A DNA stretch of 64,000 nt from Persicaria tinctoria (lineage: Eukaryota > Streptophyta > Magnoliopsida > Caryophyllales > Polygonaceae). Positions within the stretch are counted from its first letter, which is position 1. Each line of letters begins with the position of its first letter. The notes beneath the pieces were generated by a model. It was not told the origin of the DNA, ran no database searches, and saw only the letters and a list, made by a program, of their open reading frames with translations. The DNA lies in the NCBI GenBank assembly GCA_037127255.1, contig JBANSL010000003.1, forward strand, positions 45,257,314 to 45,321,313, given 5' to 3'. Below, piece by piece: positions 11,101 to 21,803 of this stretch. The position numbers and the translations under genes were made by a program.

Positions 11101-12402
11101 GGTGTTGACTTCTTCGACACCTTTAGTCCGGTCATCAAACCCACTACGATTCGTCTTGTGCTGAGTCTGGCGCTCTCTCGATCGTGGCCTCTTCGTCAAG
11201 TTGATGTCAACAACGCTTTCCTCAATGGGGATCTTGCTGAAACCGTCTTTATGACTCAGCCGCAAGGATTTGTCTCCTCTGATCGGCCCACTCATGTATG
11301 TCGGCTCCGCAAAGCCCTGTATGGCCTCAAGAAGGCCCCTAGAGCTTGGTTTTAGAAGCTCAAGGATGCCCTTGTTCGGCAAGGCTTCAGAGGTTGTGTA
11401 TCCGACTCATCCCTCTTCATCAAAACCCATGGTCGTGACGTTGTCTATGTTCTTGTCTATGTTGACGACTTGATTATCACGGGCTCTCATGCTGCTTTCA
11501 TTGATGAGTTTGTTCTCAGCCTGAATCGGGCCTTCTCTCTAAAGGATCTTGGTTCCTTGGGATACTTCTTGGGCATCGATGTCACTCGCACACCCTCTCA
11601 CATTCACCTCAGTCAGCAGAAGTACATTATTGATATTCTGGATCGTTGTGGTATGACTGGGGCTAAACCGATTGCAACTCCAGTTGAACCAGGCTCTCGG
11701 TTGGTTCGTTCTGGTGATCCTTGCTCGGATCCACATCTCTATCGCAGTATTGTCGGGGCACTTCAATACGTGACTATCACCCGTCCTGAGATCTCCTATG
11801 CCGTCAACAGTGTCTGTCAATTTATGCATGATCCGTCGGACCTTCATTGGGCAGCGGTCAAGTGGATCCTCCGTTATCTAAAAGGCTCCATTTCTGTCGG
11901 CCTCTCACTGCACAAGGCATTTGACTCTCGCCTCGTTGCTTATTCTGATGTTGGTTGGGCCTCTGATCCGGATGACTGTCGCTCCCAACATGGGTTTGCA
12001 ATTTACTTCGGTGGGAACCTCATCAGCTGGTCTTCTCGCAAGTAGAACGTCGTTGCTCGGTCCAGCACTGAGGCCGAATATAGGGCCATTGCCTTTGCCT
12101 CGGCTGAGCTCATGTGGCTACTGCAGCTGCTAGAGAAGATGGCTATCCCAGTTGCTCGACCTCCTATTCTCCTTTTTGACAACCTCAGCGCCACTTTCCT
12201 CACAGTGAACCCGGTGTTTCATCAGCGATCCAAGCACATTAAAATCGATTATCACTTCGTTCGGGAACAGGTCGCTTCTGGTGATCTCATTGTTCGACAT
12301 GTTCGTTCGCAAGATCAGATCGCTGACATCTTTACCAAGGCAGTCGGCAATCACCATTTTCATTCACTTTGTCTCAAGCTACATGTCCGCCCTCGCCCAT
12401 GA
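8161..12402 (+). pseudogene. Copia Gag-Pol polyprotein with eight in-frame stops
   Basis: One reading frame of about 1413 codons runs to the TGA at 12400, with no frameshift. Order: UBN2-type gag (8400-8790, with AYHAWVRKDRL and EYVEKKRAIADEL), CCHC zinc knuckle CQICGKTGHEAFNC (8980-9021), protease region (WVVDPSANAHVT, where DSGA is expected), GAG-pre-integrase and integrase (HRLAHP, HSDVWGP, FQTDGGGEY, PQQNGSSER), RT ([14 protein letters not shown] at 11458-11469) and RNase H (AYSDVGWAS, RSSTEAEYRA). Stops lie at 8797, 9133, 9841, 10132, 10171, 10282, 11353 and 12043. Most replace residues expected to be Gln, Arg or Trp, so C-to-T or G-to-A change explains them. No ATG opens the frame before 8530. 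The protein cannot be made from this copy. Confidence 0.93.
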
Positions 12403-12415
12403 GCTTGCGGGGGCC
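12403..12415 (+). other. Polypurine tract (copia)
   Basis: GCTTGCGGGGGCC follows the polyprotein stop and directly precedes TGTTAG of the 3' LTR. A G-rich tract here is typical of plant copia elements. Confidence 0.8.
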
Positions 12416-12582
12416 TGTTAGAGTACATATTTACAGTATCTTGTATATTCCCTTGTTAGGATTCTTATATGATTTGGTGTGTAAAAGGATAGACCCAAAT
12501 CTTTACTCTCCTTGTATTATTTATATCAATTCCTAATGAGAAGAAAGATACAAGCTTCAAACATCAGTCTTAAACGTTTACA
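12416..12582 (+). repeat. Copia 3' LTR
   Basis: This 167-bp copy of the 5' LTR ends CGTTTACA and is followed by the TTCTC target duplication. Confidence 0.95.
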
Positions 12583-14560
12583 TTCTCTTCCGTCTTTGAT
12601 CGAAATCACCCCCGAGCTCCTCCATCACACTCACCCATGTTCGGTGCAGGTCCGACGAGCCATCGCGAGCCACCGACGAAGCCCAGAACTCAGATCGAGA
12701 GCTCCTAAGTCGCGAAAAATCCATCTCGGTGAGCTCCGAATTCATCCTTGTTTTGTTTTGTTTTTAGTCCTTTTCGATGCTTAGACTAACTGGGGGGTGA
12801 GCGTGGGCTGAGTGCGGGACATTTGGGTGGACTCGAGACCTCCGACGAGAGCTCCGACTACCTCGGAATTGGCGATGAACGAGACGCGGCCGAACAACGA
12901 GGCGAGGCAGGGCAATCACGAGGCATAGTCGCGGGCGAGAGAGAGAGAGAGAGAGCAAGCAGCGGAGGGCACAAGGCGAGCTGGGCGAGGCGTGAACGCT
13001 GGCAGGCAGCAAGGCATGGACGCTGGCAGGCCGGCGCGACGTCGATACCTCCGGCGAGCAGCAAGCGGGAGCAGATTCCTTCTTTTGAATTAGGAGGAAG
13101 AGGATGGCGGACGTGGCTCATGTGGGCCCTTGGCCTCTTTGGATTGTGTTTTATAATAAACGGGTTGGGATTAATTAGCGGGTTCGGTTCGGTTCGGGTT
13201 ATTCATTTATTATTTAACTAATTAGCGGTAATTAAAATATATATTATTATATTTTGGGAGAATTATAAGGGTTGATTTCTTAAATAAAAATGATCGGGAT
13301 TTTAGGGGATTTGGAAATAATTTATAAAAGTGTTAAATAAATGGTATTTCAAATATCATGTAATACTATTTGAGATTTAAAATATATTATTGGGACTTAA
13401 AGATTTGTAAAGATTTTGGAAACAGATTTCAAGGTTAGAAAGTAATCTAATAAATAAATTTAAAAGGGAATTTGGCGAGTATTTTCAATGGTCGGAATAC
13501 TTAACTATTTAACTGGGATTTGATACGGTTTTGAAACTAAATTGGGAATAAGACTTATTCGATGACTAACTAGCATGATAATATGATCGTTTGACTAACA
13601 GTATGATATGTATGACTAATAGCATGACTTGTGATGGATTATTATATGAGATTAAATGTTGGATAATTATGATGATCTAGTACGATTTTATATCGCACAA
13701 ATTATGACTAATAGCATGACTTATGCCGATCTGCTAGCCAGGTAAGTACCTCCGGGGCTTACTCAGTAACCAGTACCTCCTGCCTGATGTGTCATATAGT
13801 ATGTAGGTGTTGCATATGCATAAGAGCATGTCATGTAGTATCATGCTTAGGAATTACATTTACGAATGAGCATCCTTATTCTCTATGCGTTTGAATACAG
13901 AACGGCCGTTATTTGTGAGTCCTAGAGTCCTTGCTAGGGTCATAGGGCAACCCAGCTTCATCGGGTGTTGTCCTCCTCGAGTCATTTATATATATCACGA
14001 GATACGAGATGGGCATGAGATATGATATGATGATGAGATATGATATGATGATGAGATTTGATATGATTATAGCATCGAACTGGCCAGTCTCCACCTTGTC
14101 TGGAAGAGGGGTGGTGGTAAAAGAGGGATATACCGCATGATACTACATGGCATGCTCTTATGCATATGAAACACCTACATACTATATGACACATCAGGCA
14201 GGAGGTACTGGTTACACTACAAAAAAAAATTAATTTTGCCTCGGAAAAATGCCGTGGCAACAGGGCTGTTTGTGGTGGCAAAAGGGGTGTAGCTTCGGCA
14301 CATCGACGGTAAATGGGGGGGTGGCGAACCGGGCGGTGGCGAAATTTGGTAGCTTCGGCAAATAGCCGTCGCAAAACAATTAGCCACGGCAAAGCGTCGG
14401 CAAAGCGACCCCTGTTAAAAACGTCCCACATTTGCCACGACAACTAGCCGTAGCTAAAGTGTGGGTAGAAAATTAAAAAAAAACCCAGCTTTTTAGCCCG
14501 GATTCTTAGACCCGGGCTAAAAAGTACAATTTTTTTAAAAAAAAATAAATAATACACACA

Positions 14561-14562
<2 letters not shown>

Positions 14563-14605
<43 letters not shown>
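14563..14605. repeat. (AT)n microsatellite
   Basis: About 20 AT units lie near the left end of the CACTA element. Confidence 0.95.
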
Positions 14606-14608
<3 letters not shown>

Positions 14609-15363
14609 AAATTTCATTAATTCATTAATTATACAAAATTTACATATATAATAAAATGTCAAAACTACATAATTTATATACAATAAATATATAAAACTTA
14701 CATATAAAATAAAGGGTCAAAAGCTACATAATTTATATACTAAAAAAATGTCCAAACCTAATTTTGAGCATGGAAGATTTTACATTATAAGATTTTCACA
14801 TGAAAACCCAACCTCCACTCAAAATTGTTTAGCAATGTCGACCAAGACAAGTAGCCTACCGTGACTTTGACTCCCTTGTTGACACCTTGTGGATGTTGGG
14901 CATTTGCTGAACTTGGTTTTCCTGGTGACAAGTAAAAACATAAATGCAAGACTTACATACTGTTGATCAAGACAAATTCAAGACACTCAATAAATCAGAA
15001 AAGAGAGAACTTGGTTTGGCCTTTAGATGCAGATGAAGCAAATGAAACTATCAGATTATGAGTAATAGTGAAAATCAGTAAGTGGTGCAGATATTAGCAA
15101 TTATAATGGATGTGTACCAAGTGACTTGAGAGCTTGAGATCAAGCTGTGCAAAACTGATGGGGAAACAAAGGAAGGATTTCAGTAGAAGATGAAGGTGTT
15201 TAAGGCCAAATTAGGATTCAATAATTAAAAGACCTAACCATTGGCTAGCTAGAAAATAGAAGATTGACAATGAAAATCAACTAAAGCTCCTGGGGTCAAG
15301 ACTTGTGCAGATCAGTGCCACAACCAAAAAGAATAGAATGCCAGCAAAACTACAAACAAGTAC

Positions 15364-15414
15364 CTGTAAATCACTTGAAAGGTCTTTCATATTGGCTTCT
15401 GAGAGCTTTTTCTC
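15364..15414 (-). pseudogene. Captured exon, coiled-coil protein (unidentified)
   Basis: Read on the minus strand, a 17-codon exon EKKLSEANMKDLSSDLQ is preceded by an AG acceptor (GATAG) and followed by a GTACTT donor. The peptide is charged and helical in style. It is phase 0 on both sides and could come from the same source gene as the exon at 16384-16428. I do not recognise the gene. Confidence 0.5.
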
Positions 15415-15494
15415 CTATCAAGGGGAAAAAAAGTTGAGTTATCACTATTCGCAAACCAGAAAAATCTAATCACATTTCAAAAATAAATCCAAAA

Positions 15495-15596
15495 AGATAA
15501 TAATACATGTTCCAAGACTTAAGGGAGAACTGTATCTCTATACATGTCAAGGTTGGCACCCTCTATTTGACTTGAAACATGAAGATTCTTCCCAAC
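15495..15596 (-). pseudogene. VPS35: Captured exon of retromer subunit VPS35 (fragment)
   Basis: On the minus strand, after a CTCAG acceptor, the frame begins VGKNLHV, continues to LDMYRDTVLP, then has a TAA stop at 15519-15521 and goes on as VLEHV. Plant VPS35, the cargo-binding core subunit of the endosomal retromer complex, carries VGKNLHVLSQ followed by an LDMYRDTVLPRVLEQ stretch near residue 200, as I recall it. The match therefore runs across the stop, which replaces an Arg codon. Only about 33 codons are present. It lies inside the CACTA element and is a captured fragment, not a working gene. Confidence 0.75.
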
Positions 15597-16383
15597 CTGA
15601 GAACGAAATATATAAAGCAAAGTACAAGTCTCGTAAGTGTACTAGCCACCATAGCTGAGTGATTTATCAGTTTCAAGATAGTGATATTATCAAATCAGCA
15701 AAAGAATCAATAAAAGAGGCGCTTGGAACTGAAACCCTAAATTGAGATAGAAGATCAATTAAAAAAACTCAAACTAATAAGGAAGAGGGGCACATGGAAA
15801 CAAGAACCATATCTACATGAAAAAAACAACAGATTTGAAACTAATACAATAAGTGGACTCCTAAAAGTTAAAACATGCATCATTTTCTAAAATCTCAAAA
15901 CAAGACTCCTAAAAGTTAAAACTAGTTACTCAAGAGGAAAAGCCTGGCAGTGAAACTAATACATTGATGAAATGTATATCTCAATTAGTAACCAAGAAAG
16001 CAAAGGTGTTGACTAATCACATCGGCGGTGAATGCAGGTGCAACAGAGTCAATAATCCTCAAGGCAAAGCATTCCATTGGCTTAACTCAATTTTCATCTC
16101 CTCCCTATAATACTTGAGTTTCCAGTAGGTTTGCTTAGGAGCTTTCCCTTCATTGAGTGGTTTATCTTATTTTGAGTGCATCGACTTGGCAGATTCCAAT
16201 AACTTGGTGGAAACTTCCTAAGGCCATATGAATATCTAACAAATTAAAGAGAATGCAAGGTCTGATAACCTTTGTTTTCTCAACAAAAAGAATAATTGAA
16301 CAGGGTATAAAACTGTCAAATGCCAAGGACTTGCAGCACTAAAAGTGAACTAAAAGAAGGATTTTACCTACTAAAGGATTAAC

Positions 16384-16428
16384 CTCTGCCTGTTTGTATA
16401 GACGTGCTGTTTCAAGCTATATTCTTTC
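16384..16428 (-). pseudogene. Captured exon with a nonsense change (unidentified)
   Basis: On the minus strand a 15-codon exon lies between a CTAG acceptor and a GTTAAT donor. It reads ERI, stop, LETARLYKQAE. The TAG would be CAG (Gln) with one C-to-T change. Phase 0 on both sides matches the neighbouring exon at 16708-16788. The sequence is helical and charged, and the source gene is unknown. Confidence 0.45.
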
Positions 16429-16707
16429 CTAGAAAATAATAACAAATGCAATAAGTGGACTATCCAGTATAAATGTATAATAATCCAAATGTCACAACTT
16501 ACTACTATATTAAGTGATAAATTTATCACTTAATATATCTTATAAGAATAAGATGGTCCTTTCTTAAGTGCTATTGGAGATGAATGATTTGGATAATACA
16601 AGTTTGAAGTCATGAAAATAAGGCTCAAGCTACTAATTTTTTCAAACCAAGAGAGGATTCAACAAACACAACCATAAATCACACCAAATGCAATATAAAT
16701 GCCTTAC

Positions 16708-16788
16708 CTCACCAAATGTTTTCAAAGTATATGCCAAAGTACGTAGTGCAGCAACTTTCATTGTAGGACTGGCATCAGGGGACTGAAC
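16708..16788 (-). pseudogene. Captured exon, helical-repeat protein (unidentified)
   Basis: On the minus strand, 27 codons lie exactly between TTGCAG and GTAAGG splice sites. The peptide contains MKVAALRTLAYTLKTFGE, which resembles an ARM/HEAT helix pair. It is fully open and phase 0 on both sides. The source gene is not recognised. Confidence 0.5.
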
Positions 16789-18580
16789 CTGCAATTTCCA
16801 AAGTCAAGCCAACTCTGAAGACCCTTGATTTAGAGCCAGTAGTTGCAGTATGAACAATGTATAACAAATAACCCTTAGACATAACAAAGCAAATTAGTTC
16901 TGAAAGAACCGAAGAAGAAGAACTGGAAGCAAACAAAAAAAAAACATAACTCAATGAAATTCTAGAAGAATATCAGATAGCATTTAGAAGCAATATATGA
17001 ATGAAGGAGAGCTCATAGTCTACATGAATTTGAAGTTTGAACAGACAACTGAACCACATAGAGCACAAGACAAGTAGTTAAAGTGGGACAACTGAACCAC
17101 ATGACCTTTTTCTTTTCTAGACTATACCTTAAAACACAAAATGAAATAGCATTCAAGAAGAAGGGAGAAAAATATGTGCACAGATGGTTCATCAGTTCAA
17201 GACAAGTAGTTAAACTCTTCTCTATCCTTCATCTTCCATATGGACTCATCAGTTCAATTCAATTCCGAACCATATGTAGACTTTGTTATTAGTGGTCTAC
17301 AAAAAATATGTGCACAGATGGTTAGGGTCTTCCTAAACTGTTCTCATTAGTCCTACTTGAATTATTTTGTTTGATCTTCCTTGCTTGTAACAGACGATTC
17401 AATTCAACAAGAAGGGAGAAATATCCAAATAAAAACTAGGTCAGAAATTCAAATTCTCACAGGACACATAGCCGATTCAATCACCTAAACTAAACCAAAT
17501 GTCAAAATAAACTGAGTTTTAATGGCTTAGAAATTGTCTTTGCTACTTAAATCAAATAAAAATGAGCAACATTGAAAAATTAGGGTTTTCCCCCAAATTA
17601 TACCCAAGAAAGTAGAGCAGGAAAAATAACATGATATGAGCAACCGTAGACGAATTAGAAGAAGAAGAAGAAAACGAGACAGAAAACCTACAAAATGGAG
17701 GAGCAAGAACCTTGAAGAAATTTTCTCGAGCAGCAGCAAAAGGGCGAAGTGCGTCGGTGTCGCCGAAACGAGAGAGCTCTGGGTGCCGTGGGTTGGAGCA
17801 CGACCGCACGAGTGCTAAGCAAGAGTTCGGATCTGAGATGGATGAAGAAAAGATGCGTGGGTTCAGATCTGAGATGGATGGAGATGAGATGCCTTTTCAA
17901 TTTTCACCTTGGGTTGGGATGTAGAAGAAGAATGAGATAGGGGTCTTAGATCTGAGAAGGAAGAGGGATAACGAAAGACGGAGGTCGGGAGCGTGAGATT
18001 GAGACGAAGCGAGCAAGAGAGAAAGGGAGAACAGGAAAGAGATGAGAACGAAAGAGCTTGGTTAGGGTTGTGGTGGATAAGGAGAGAGCATCCAGAAGCT
18101 AAAGAAATTGGATCTTTGTGCTTTTTTATTTTTTAATTATTTTTTCATTCGCCACGGTAAACCCTAGACGTCGCTACCGTAAATGGAAAAGTGAACTGAA
18201 TAGCCACGGGAACCCTTACCGAAGCTATCATCCACGGTTATTTTCTCTTTTCCACGCCTTCCGTGGCTAATGTCGTGGCAACAGGGCACCGATTGCCACG
18301 CCAAGTGCTTGCCGAAGCTAGCGAGGGTGGCCAATTTAATTTTTTTTTGTAGTGTTACTGAGTAAGCCCCGGAGGTACTTACCTGGCTAGCAGATTGGCA
18401 ACAGAACAATCCATCACACAGTATTCAGAATCAAAGAGTATCACCTAGCACATAATGGAATATACATAAGTCTACATCCAACTATTAAGCACTCAAGCAC
18501 ACCTCAATCAATAGAACAAGTAACATATTATGAAAGTCATTTCATCGCATTATCCGCTCCTCAAGACCACATCGTTCTCC

Positions 18581-18874
18581 ATTTTACCCGATTGACCCGG
18601 TGACCCGGTTGACCCGGTTGATTTTTAATTAAATATAATTAATTTTTTTTATATATAATTAAAATTTATTGCAAAATTGTCAAATCATGATTTTTTTAAT
18701 TTAAAATGGAAAAAATTGACAAACTCGAAATCGACCCGAAATGACCCGAAACCCGGTCAAACCCGGTCAAACCCGGGTTCTAGTCAACCCGGAGAGACAC
18801 GGGACCCGTTTTTACCCGAGACCCGAAGTGACCCGACCCGAACCCGACCCGAATGACCCGTTTGACAGGTCTAC
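18581..18874. repeat. GACCCG-rich block replacing part of the LTR
   Basis: Repeated ACCCGGTTGACCCGG-type words flank an AT-rich core, and the block ends with ACCCGTTTGACAGGTCTA. It lies where about 350 bases of LTR are missing. Its outer end resembles a common class of short plant transposons beginning TAGACCTGTCAAACGGG. I could not find matching inverted ends or a target duplication. Confidence 0.35.
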
Positions 18875-20351
18875 TTGCAACCTTGAAATTCTTTTCCGAT
18901 TCCTCTTTAAATCTTTAAGTCCAAACAATATTATACTTTATTTTAAATAGCATTGACTAATTAAATAAATAAACGGATAAACCCGAACCGAACCAAACCC
19001 ATAACCCCAAACACGGTTCAATATTTCATACCTTTCTTTTCCTTAAAAGAAATTCAGACAATTGATTAAAATAAAAGAAGAAGGGAGCCCACACCATACA
19101 TCATCGTCTTCCTCTTCCATCTCCCGCGCCCGCCTGCTCTGTTCGACCTTACCCGCGCTCTCGTTCTCGACTCGACTCGCTCGGCTTCCTGCTTCTACTC
19201 GCCCTGCCTCGGACACTCGCTCGCATCCCCGCCCATCCCCATAGCTCCCTCGTACCCGATCTCGCTCGCTCGGAGTTATGACCCTCGCTCTCACGGCCTT
19301 CACGTTCGAACTCGCTGCTCTCGAGCTCGCTCTGAGCTATCGTTCTCGCCCATGCGTCCCGCACTCAGCTCTCACTTGCCCTCCCCGACCCATATAAGCA
19401 AACAAGGAAGGACGAAATTGAAACAAGAAAGGGAACGAAGCTACGGAGCTCATCGAGGGAAATTTCGCGGATGCCGGAGCATCGATCGGAGGTTTGATAA
19501 TCGTTGGTGGCTCGCGATGGCTCATCGGACCTGCGTCGGGCATGGGTGAGCGGGATGGTGAAGCTCAAGGACGATTTCGATCGAAAACGAGTGAGAAAGG
19601 CTTACCGGAAGTTTGTTTCGAGAATGAATCTGACGGCGACCTTGGTGGCGGCGCTAGGGGCTCGGCGTTGCTTCGGGGGCTGGTGGTGGATCCGAGGGGT
19701 ATTGAAGGGCTTTTGATGTCGCTTGTAGCCCGGCATCGACTTTCTAGGCTCGATTTCGGGAACAGAGGTGCAAGGTGCGGTGGATCCGAGGGGAGCTGCG
19801 GTGAAGGTGATGAGGGAAGATGGTGGAGACGCTTATGGTGATGATGAATGGTGGTAATGAAGATGGTCTGAGATGGGAGCGAGAGGAAAGTGATGAAGAG
19901 TGAAGATGGAGCGAAGTAGAGACGTGAGGTGATGGCGGAATGGGGATGGCGTGGAGCAAGTAGGTGGGTGATGGTGATGATCCACAATGGGTATGGAGGG
20001 AGATGGGTTGATTTGAAAGGGGTATGGTGAGGGAGTGGGTGATGGTGGAGTGTGGAAATGGGTAAATAAATACCCGGAAATAAATCAGGAATACGCGAAT
20101 TTTGAATCCCGCAATTAGTTTTTAAATGTTAGTTTTTCCGACTCTTGCTTCCCGATCGATTAGATTTTAAAACCCGAAAATGATATCGCCGTCTGATAAT
20201 TATTTTGAATTTTCGAGGTCAAGGACGGAATTTGTTCGCCAAATTTTATATTTCGGTCGGAATCCGCTAAATGAGTTTTAAATTCAGTTAAAGTTCATTT
20301 TTAATTTCCTTTTTCCGAAAAATTAGGATTTTGAAAATCCGAGCCTTTACA

Positions 20352-21197
20352 GCCGTTGCCCTTGAGCATAACCACGAGTGTGATGCGAAGAATACGAAAT
20401 ACCGTACAAATTACAGATACATCACCGAAGGCAACAAGAAACGGATCTTGCAAATGGATAGGGCCGGCGTACCAATAGCTAAGAACTTCACATCCTTTGT
20501 GGTTGCCAACGGGAGCCATGATAAAGTGGACTTCACTGAACGGGACCTGCGGAATGTGGTTGCCAAAAATAGAAGCCGACAAATGGAGAATGGGGACTTT
20601 CTTGCAATGAGGGATCATTTCAATGCAATGGCTTCAACCAACTCGAACTTCTTCTACAGTTATGATGTGGACGAAGACAACAGATTGAAGAATGTGTTTT
20701 GGGCTGGCAGAAGGAGTAGGACAGCGTACTTGGAATTTGGCGATGTCATCTCATTCGATACGACATACGTCTCAAACAGATACAAGATGCCATTTGCACC
20801 ATTCATCGGGGTCAATCACCATGGGCAGAGCGTGTTGTTTGGGTGTGCCCTACTCGTCGGAGAGGAAACCGAGCACTTCGTGTGGTTGTTTAACACTTGG
20901 CTCAGCTGTATGTCCGGGAAGGCACCAACAACAATCTTAACCGACCAAGCCCAATCCATTGGTAAGCTACTGTAAATATCTTGTATCTACATATGTAGTT
21001 AAAATAGTCTTATTTATCGATAATGTCCATTCATTTGTTTTCATGCAATGCAGTGGCGCAAGTGTTTCCCAATGCTTCGCATTGTTGGTGCATATGGCAC
21101 GTGATGCAGAATGCTAAAAAGCACTTGGGGAGCAACCCCAAATGGAATGCAATACTTAGTGCACTCCAAGATGCTCTACACGACTCCTTGAGTGTAG
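20352..21197 (+). pseudogene. FAR1/FRS-family gene fragment (MULE transposase domain), both ends cut
   Basis: Exon 1 (20352-20961) encodes the end of the FAR1 DNA-binding domain (ALEHNHECD) and the start of the MULE-type domain, with SFDTTYVSNRYKMPFAPFIG, GVNHHGQSVLFGC, HFVWLFNTWL and LTDQAQSI. A 92-base GT-AG intron (20962-21053) splits a Val codon and joins in frame to exon 2 (VAQVFPNASHCWCIWHVMQ, 21054-21197). FAR1/FHY3-related proteins are transposase-derived transcription regulators in the nucleus. The zinc-finger start is cut by the reverse LTR at 20351. The rest of the MULE domain and the SWIM finger are cut by the LARD-1 sequence from 21198. Codons are otherwise open, so damage is by insertion. 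It could be a host FRS gene or a related Mutator transposase; the close match to FHY3-style motifs favours the former. Confidence 0.85.
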
Positions 21198-21803
21198 GGG
21201 GGTTGTACTATGGGAAAACTATTCCGACAAGACAGAAAATATGATTACATAAGAACAAGGTTTCCTCCCGCTATCCCGTTTGCACATACAGTCATTCACA
21301 TGCTCAAGTTAAGACATTCTGATTAGTTCGCTATCCTAAACACAATAGCACTCAACACGGAAGCAATCAACAAGTATTAATATGATCCTCTTCAAGAGGA
21401 TCGCCCTCGGGCCCAATTGTATATCTGTATATATAACATAAGGATAGAGACGATATATGCCGTCCTTCGAGGGACAACTGACCGGAGGGGCAAGAACCTC
21501 ACGACCTCCTAACTCGACACTCCGACCTTCATGGTGCTCATTGGAGTCTTCTAGGCCCATCTGTAAATAAAAGCTAGTATTTTGCCTACCGTTTTCCGAG
21601 TTCTACATCCACAAGAGATGTCTATCGCTTTAGTCTCTACCCACGAGATTGTTTCCCCTTCATTCACTTTAGGTTCAAGTCCAATTAAATTCATTTTGCC
21701 CTTTTGAAATATTTTTCAAAACCATTTGAAACATTGGGCGATTTTCAAAACCTCTTCAACCTATTGTACTCGGATTGCAAAACCTCAGCTCTGATACCAC
21801 CTT
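21198..21803 (-). mobile_element. LARD-1 partial internal domain left of copy B
   Basis: This is the reverse complement of the first 600 bases after the PBS and nearly identical to 29265-29870. It contains PBS CCTCAGCTCTGATACCA (21783-21799, minus) and the 74-codon small ORF MGLEDSNEHHEG (21336-21560, minus). Its left edge cuts the FAR1-type exon. It shares the LTR at 21804-24889 with copy B. Confidence 0.85.

Larger units (their letters stand above)
7929..12582 (+). mobile_element. Complete Ty1/copia element, Ale-like, non-autonomous
   Basis: This 4654-bp element is bounded by 167-bp LTRs that I read as identical and by a 5-bp target duplication TTCTC (7924-7928 and 12583-12587). It has a tRNA-Met type PBS, a gag-protease-integrase-RT-RNase H frame in copia order, and a purine-rich tract before the 3' LTR. 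Short LTRs and a total length under 5 kb fit the Ale lineage (inference). It sits inside a LARD-1 LTR and is therefore younger than that element. The coding frame has eight stops but no frameshift. Confidence 0.95.
7194..14136 (+). repeat. LARD-1 copy A, 3' LTR, split by a copia element and truncated
   Basis: The LTR starts TGTAAAGGCTCGG at 7194 and runs to 7928, where the copia element enters. It resumes at 12588 and matches 1-1340 of the window, with one deletion near 13697. At 14136 it changes to the opposite strand of the same LTR, so its last 600 bases or so are missing. The C-rich, TC-rich part (about 7487-7920) contains a long proline/serine-rich frame. The matching part of other LTR copies does not preserve that frame, so it is not called as a gene. 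Confidence 0.85.
14215..18354. mobile_element. Non-autonomous CACTA (En/Spm) transposon carrying host gene exons
   Basis: Both ends read CACTACAAAAAAAAATTAA in inverted orientation (14215 rightward, 18354 leftward), with a 3-bp target duplication TTA at 14212-14214 and 18355-18357. Subterminal regions (14240-14465 and 18145-18340) hold many copies of GCCACGGCAA-like motifs in both directions, as expected for transposase binding in this class. No transposase frame (TNP2 or TNPA type) is present. The 3-kb interior contains several short minus-strand exons with intact splice sites. A GC-rich first-exon-like block (17690-17830) and a terminal-exon-like block (14821-14921) may also belong. It is a pack-type element moved in trans. 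Confidence 0.88.
14137..20351 (-). repeat. LARD-1 LTR fragment in reverse, split by a CACTA element
   Basis: Reverse-strand LTR sequence begins abruptly at 14137, next to the forward LTR of copy A. It runs to 14214, resumes at 18355 after the CACTA insertion, and reaches the LTR outer end at 20351 (CCGAGCCTTTACA on the + strand). The PBS-side 600-900 bases of the LTR are absent. It also lacks about 350 LTR bases around 18580, where an unrelated GACCCG-rich block lies. No internal domain is attached, so this is a rearranged LTR remnant. Confidence 0.85.

Noticed and set aside
20352..21197. The flanking LARD-1 blocks as introns of the FAR1-type gene
   Set aside because: Both edges interrupt codons with no splice sites, and the LARD-1 left edge at 21198 is a truncated internal sequence. 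The gene is broken there.
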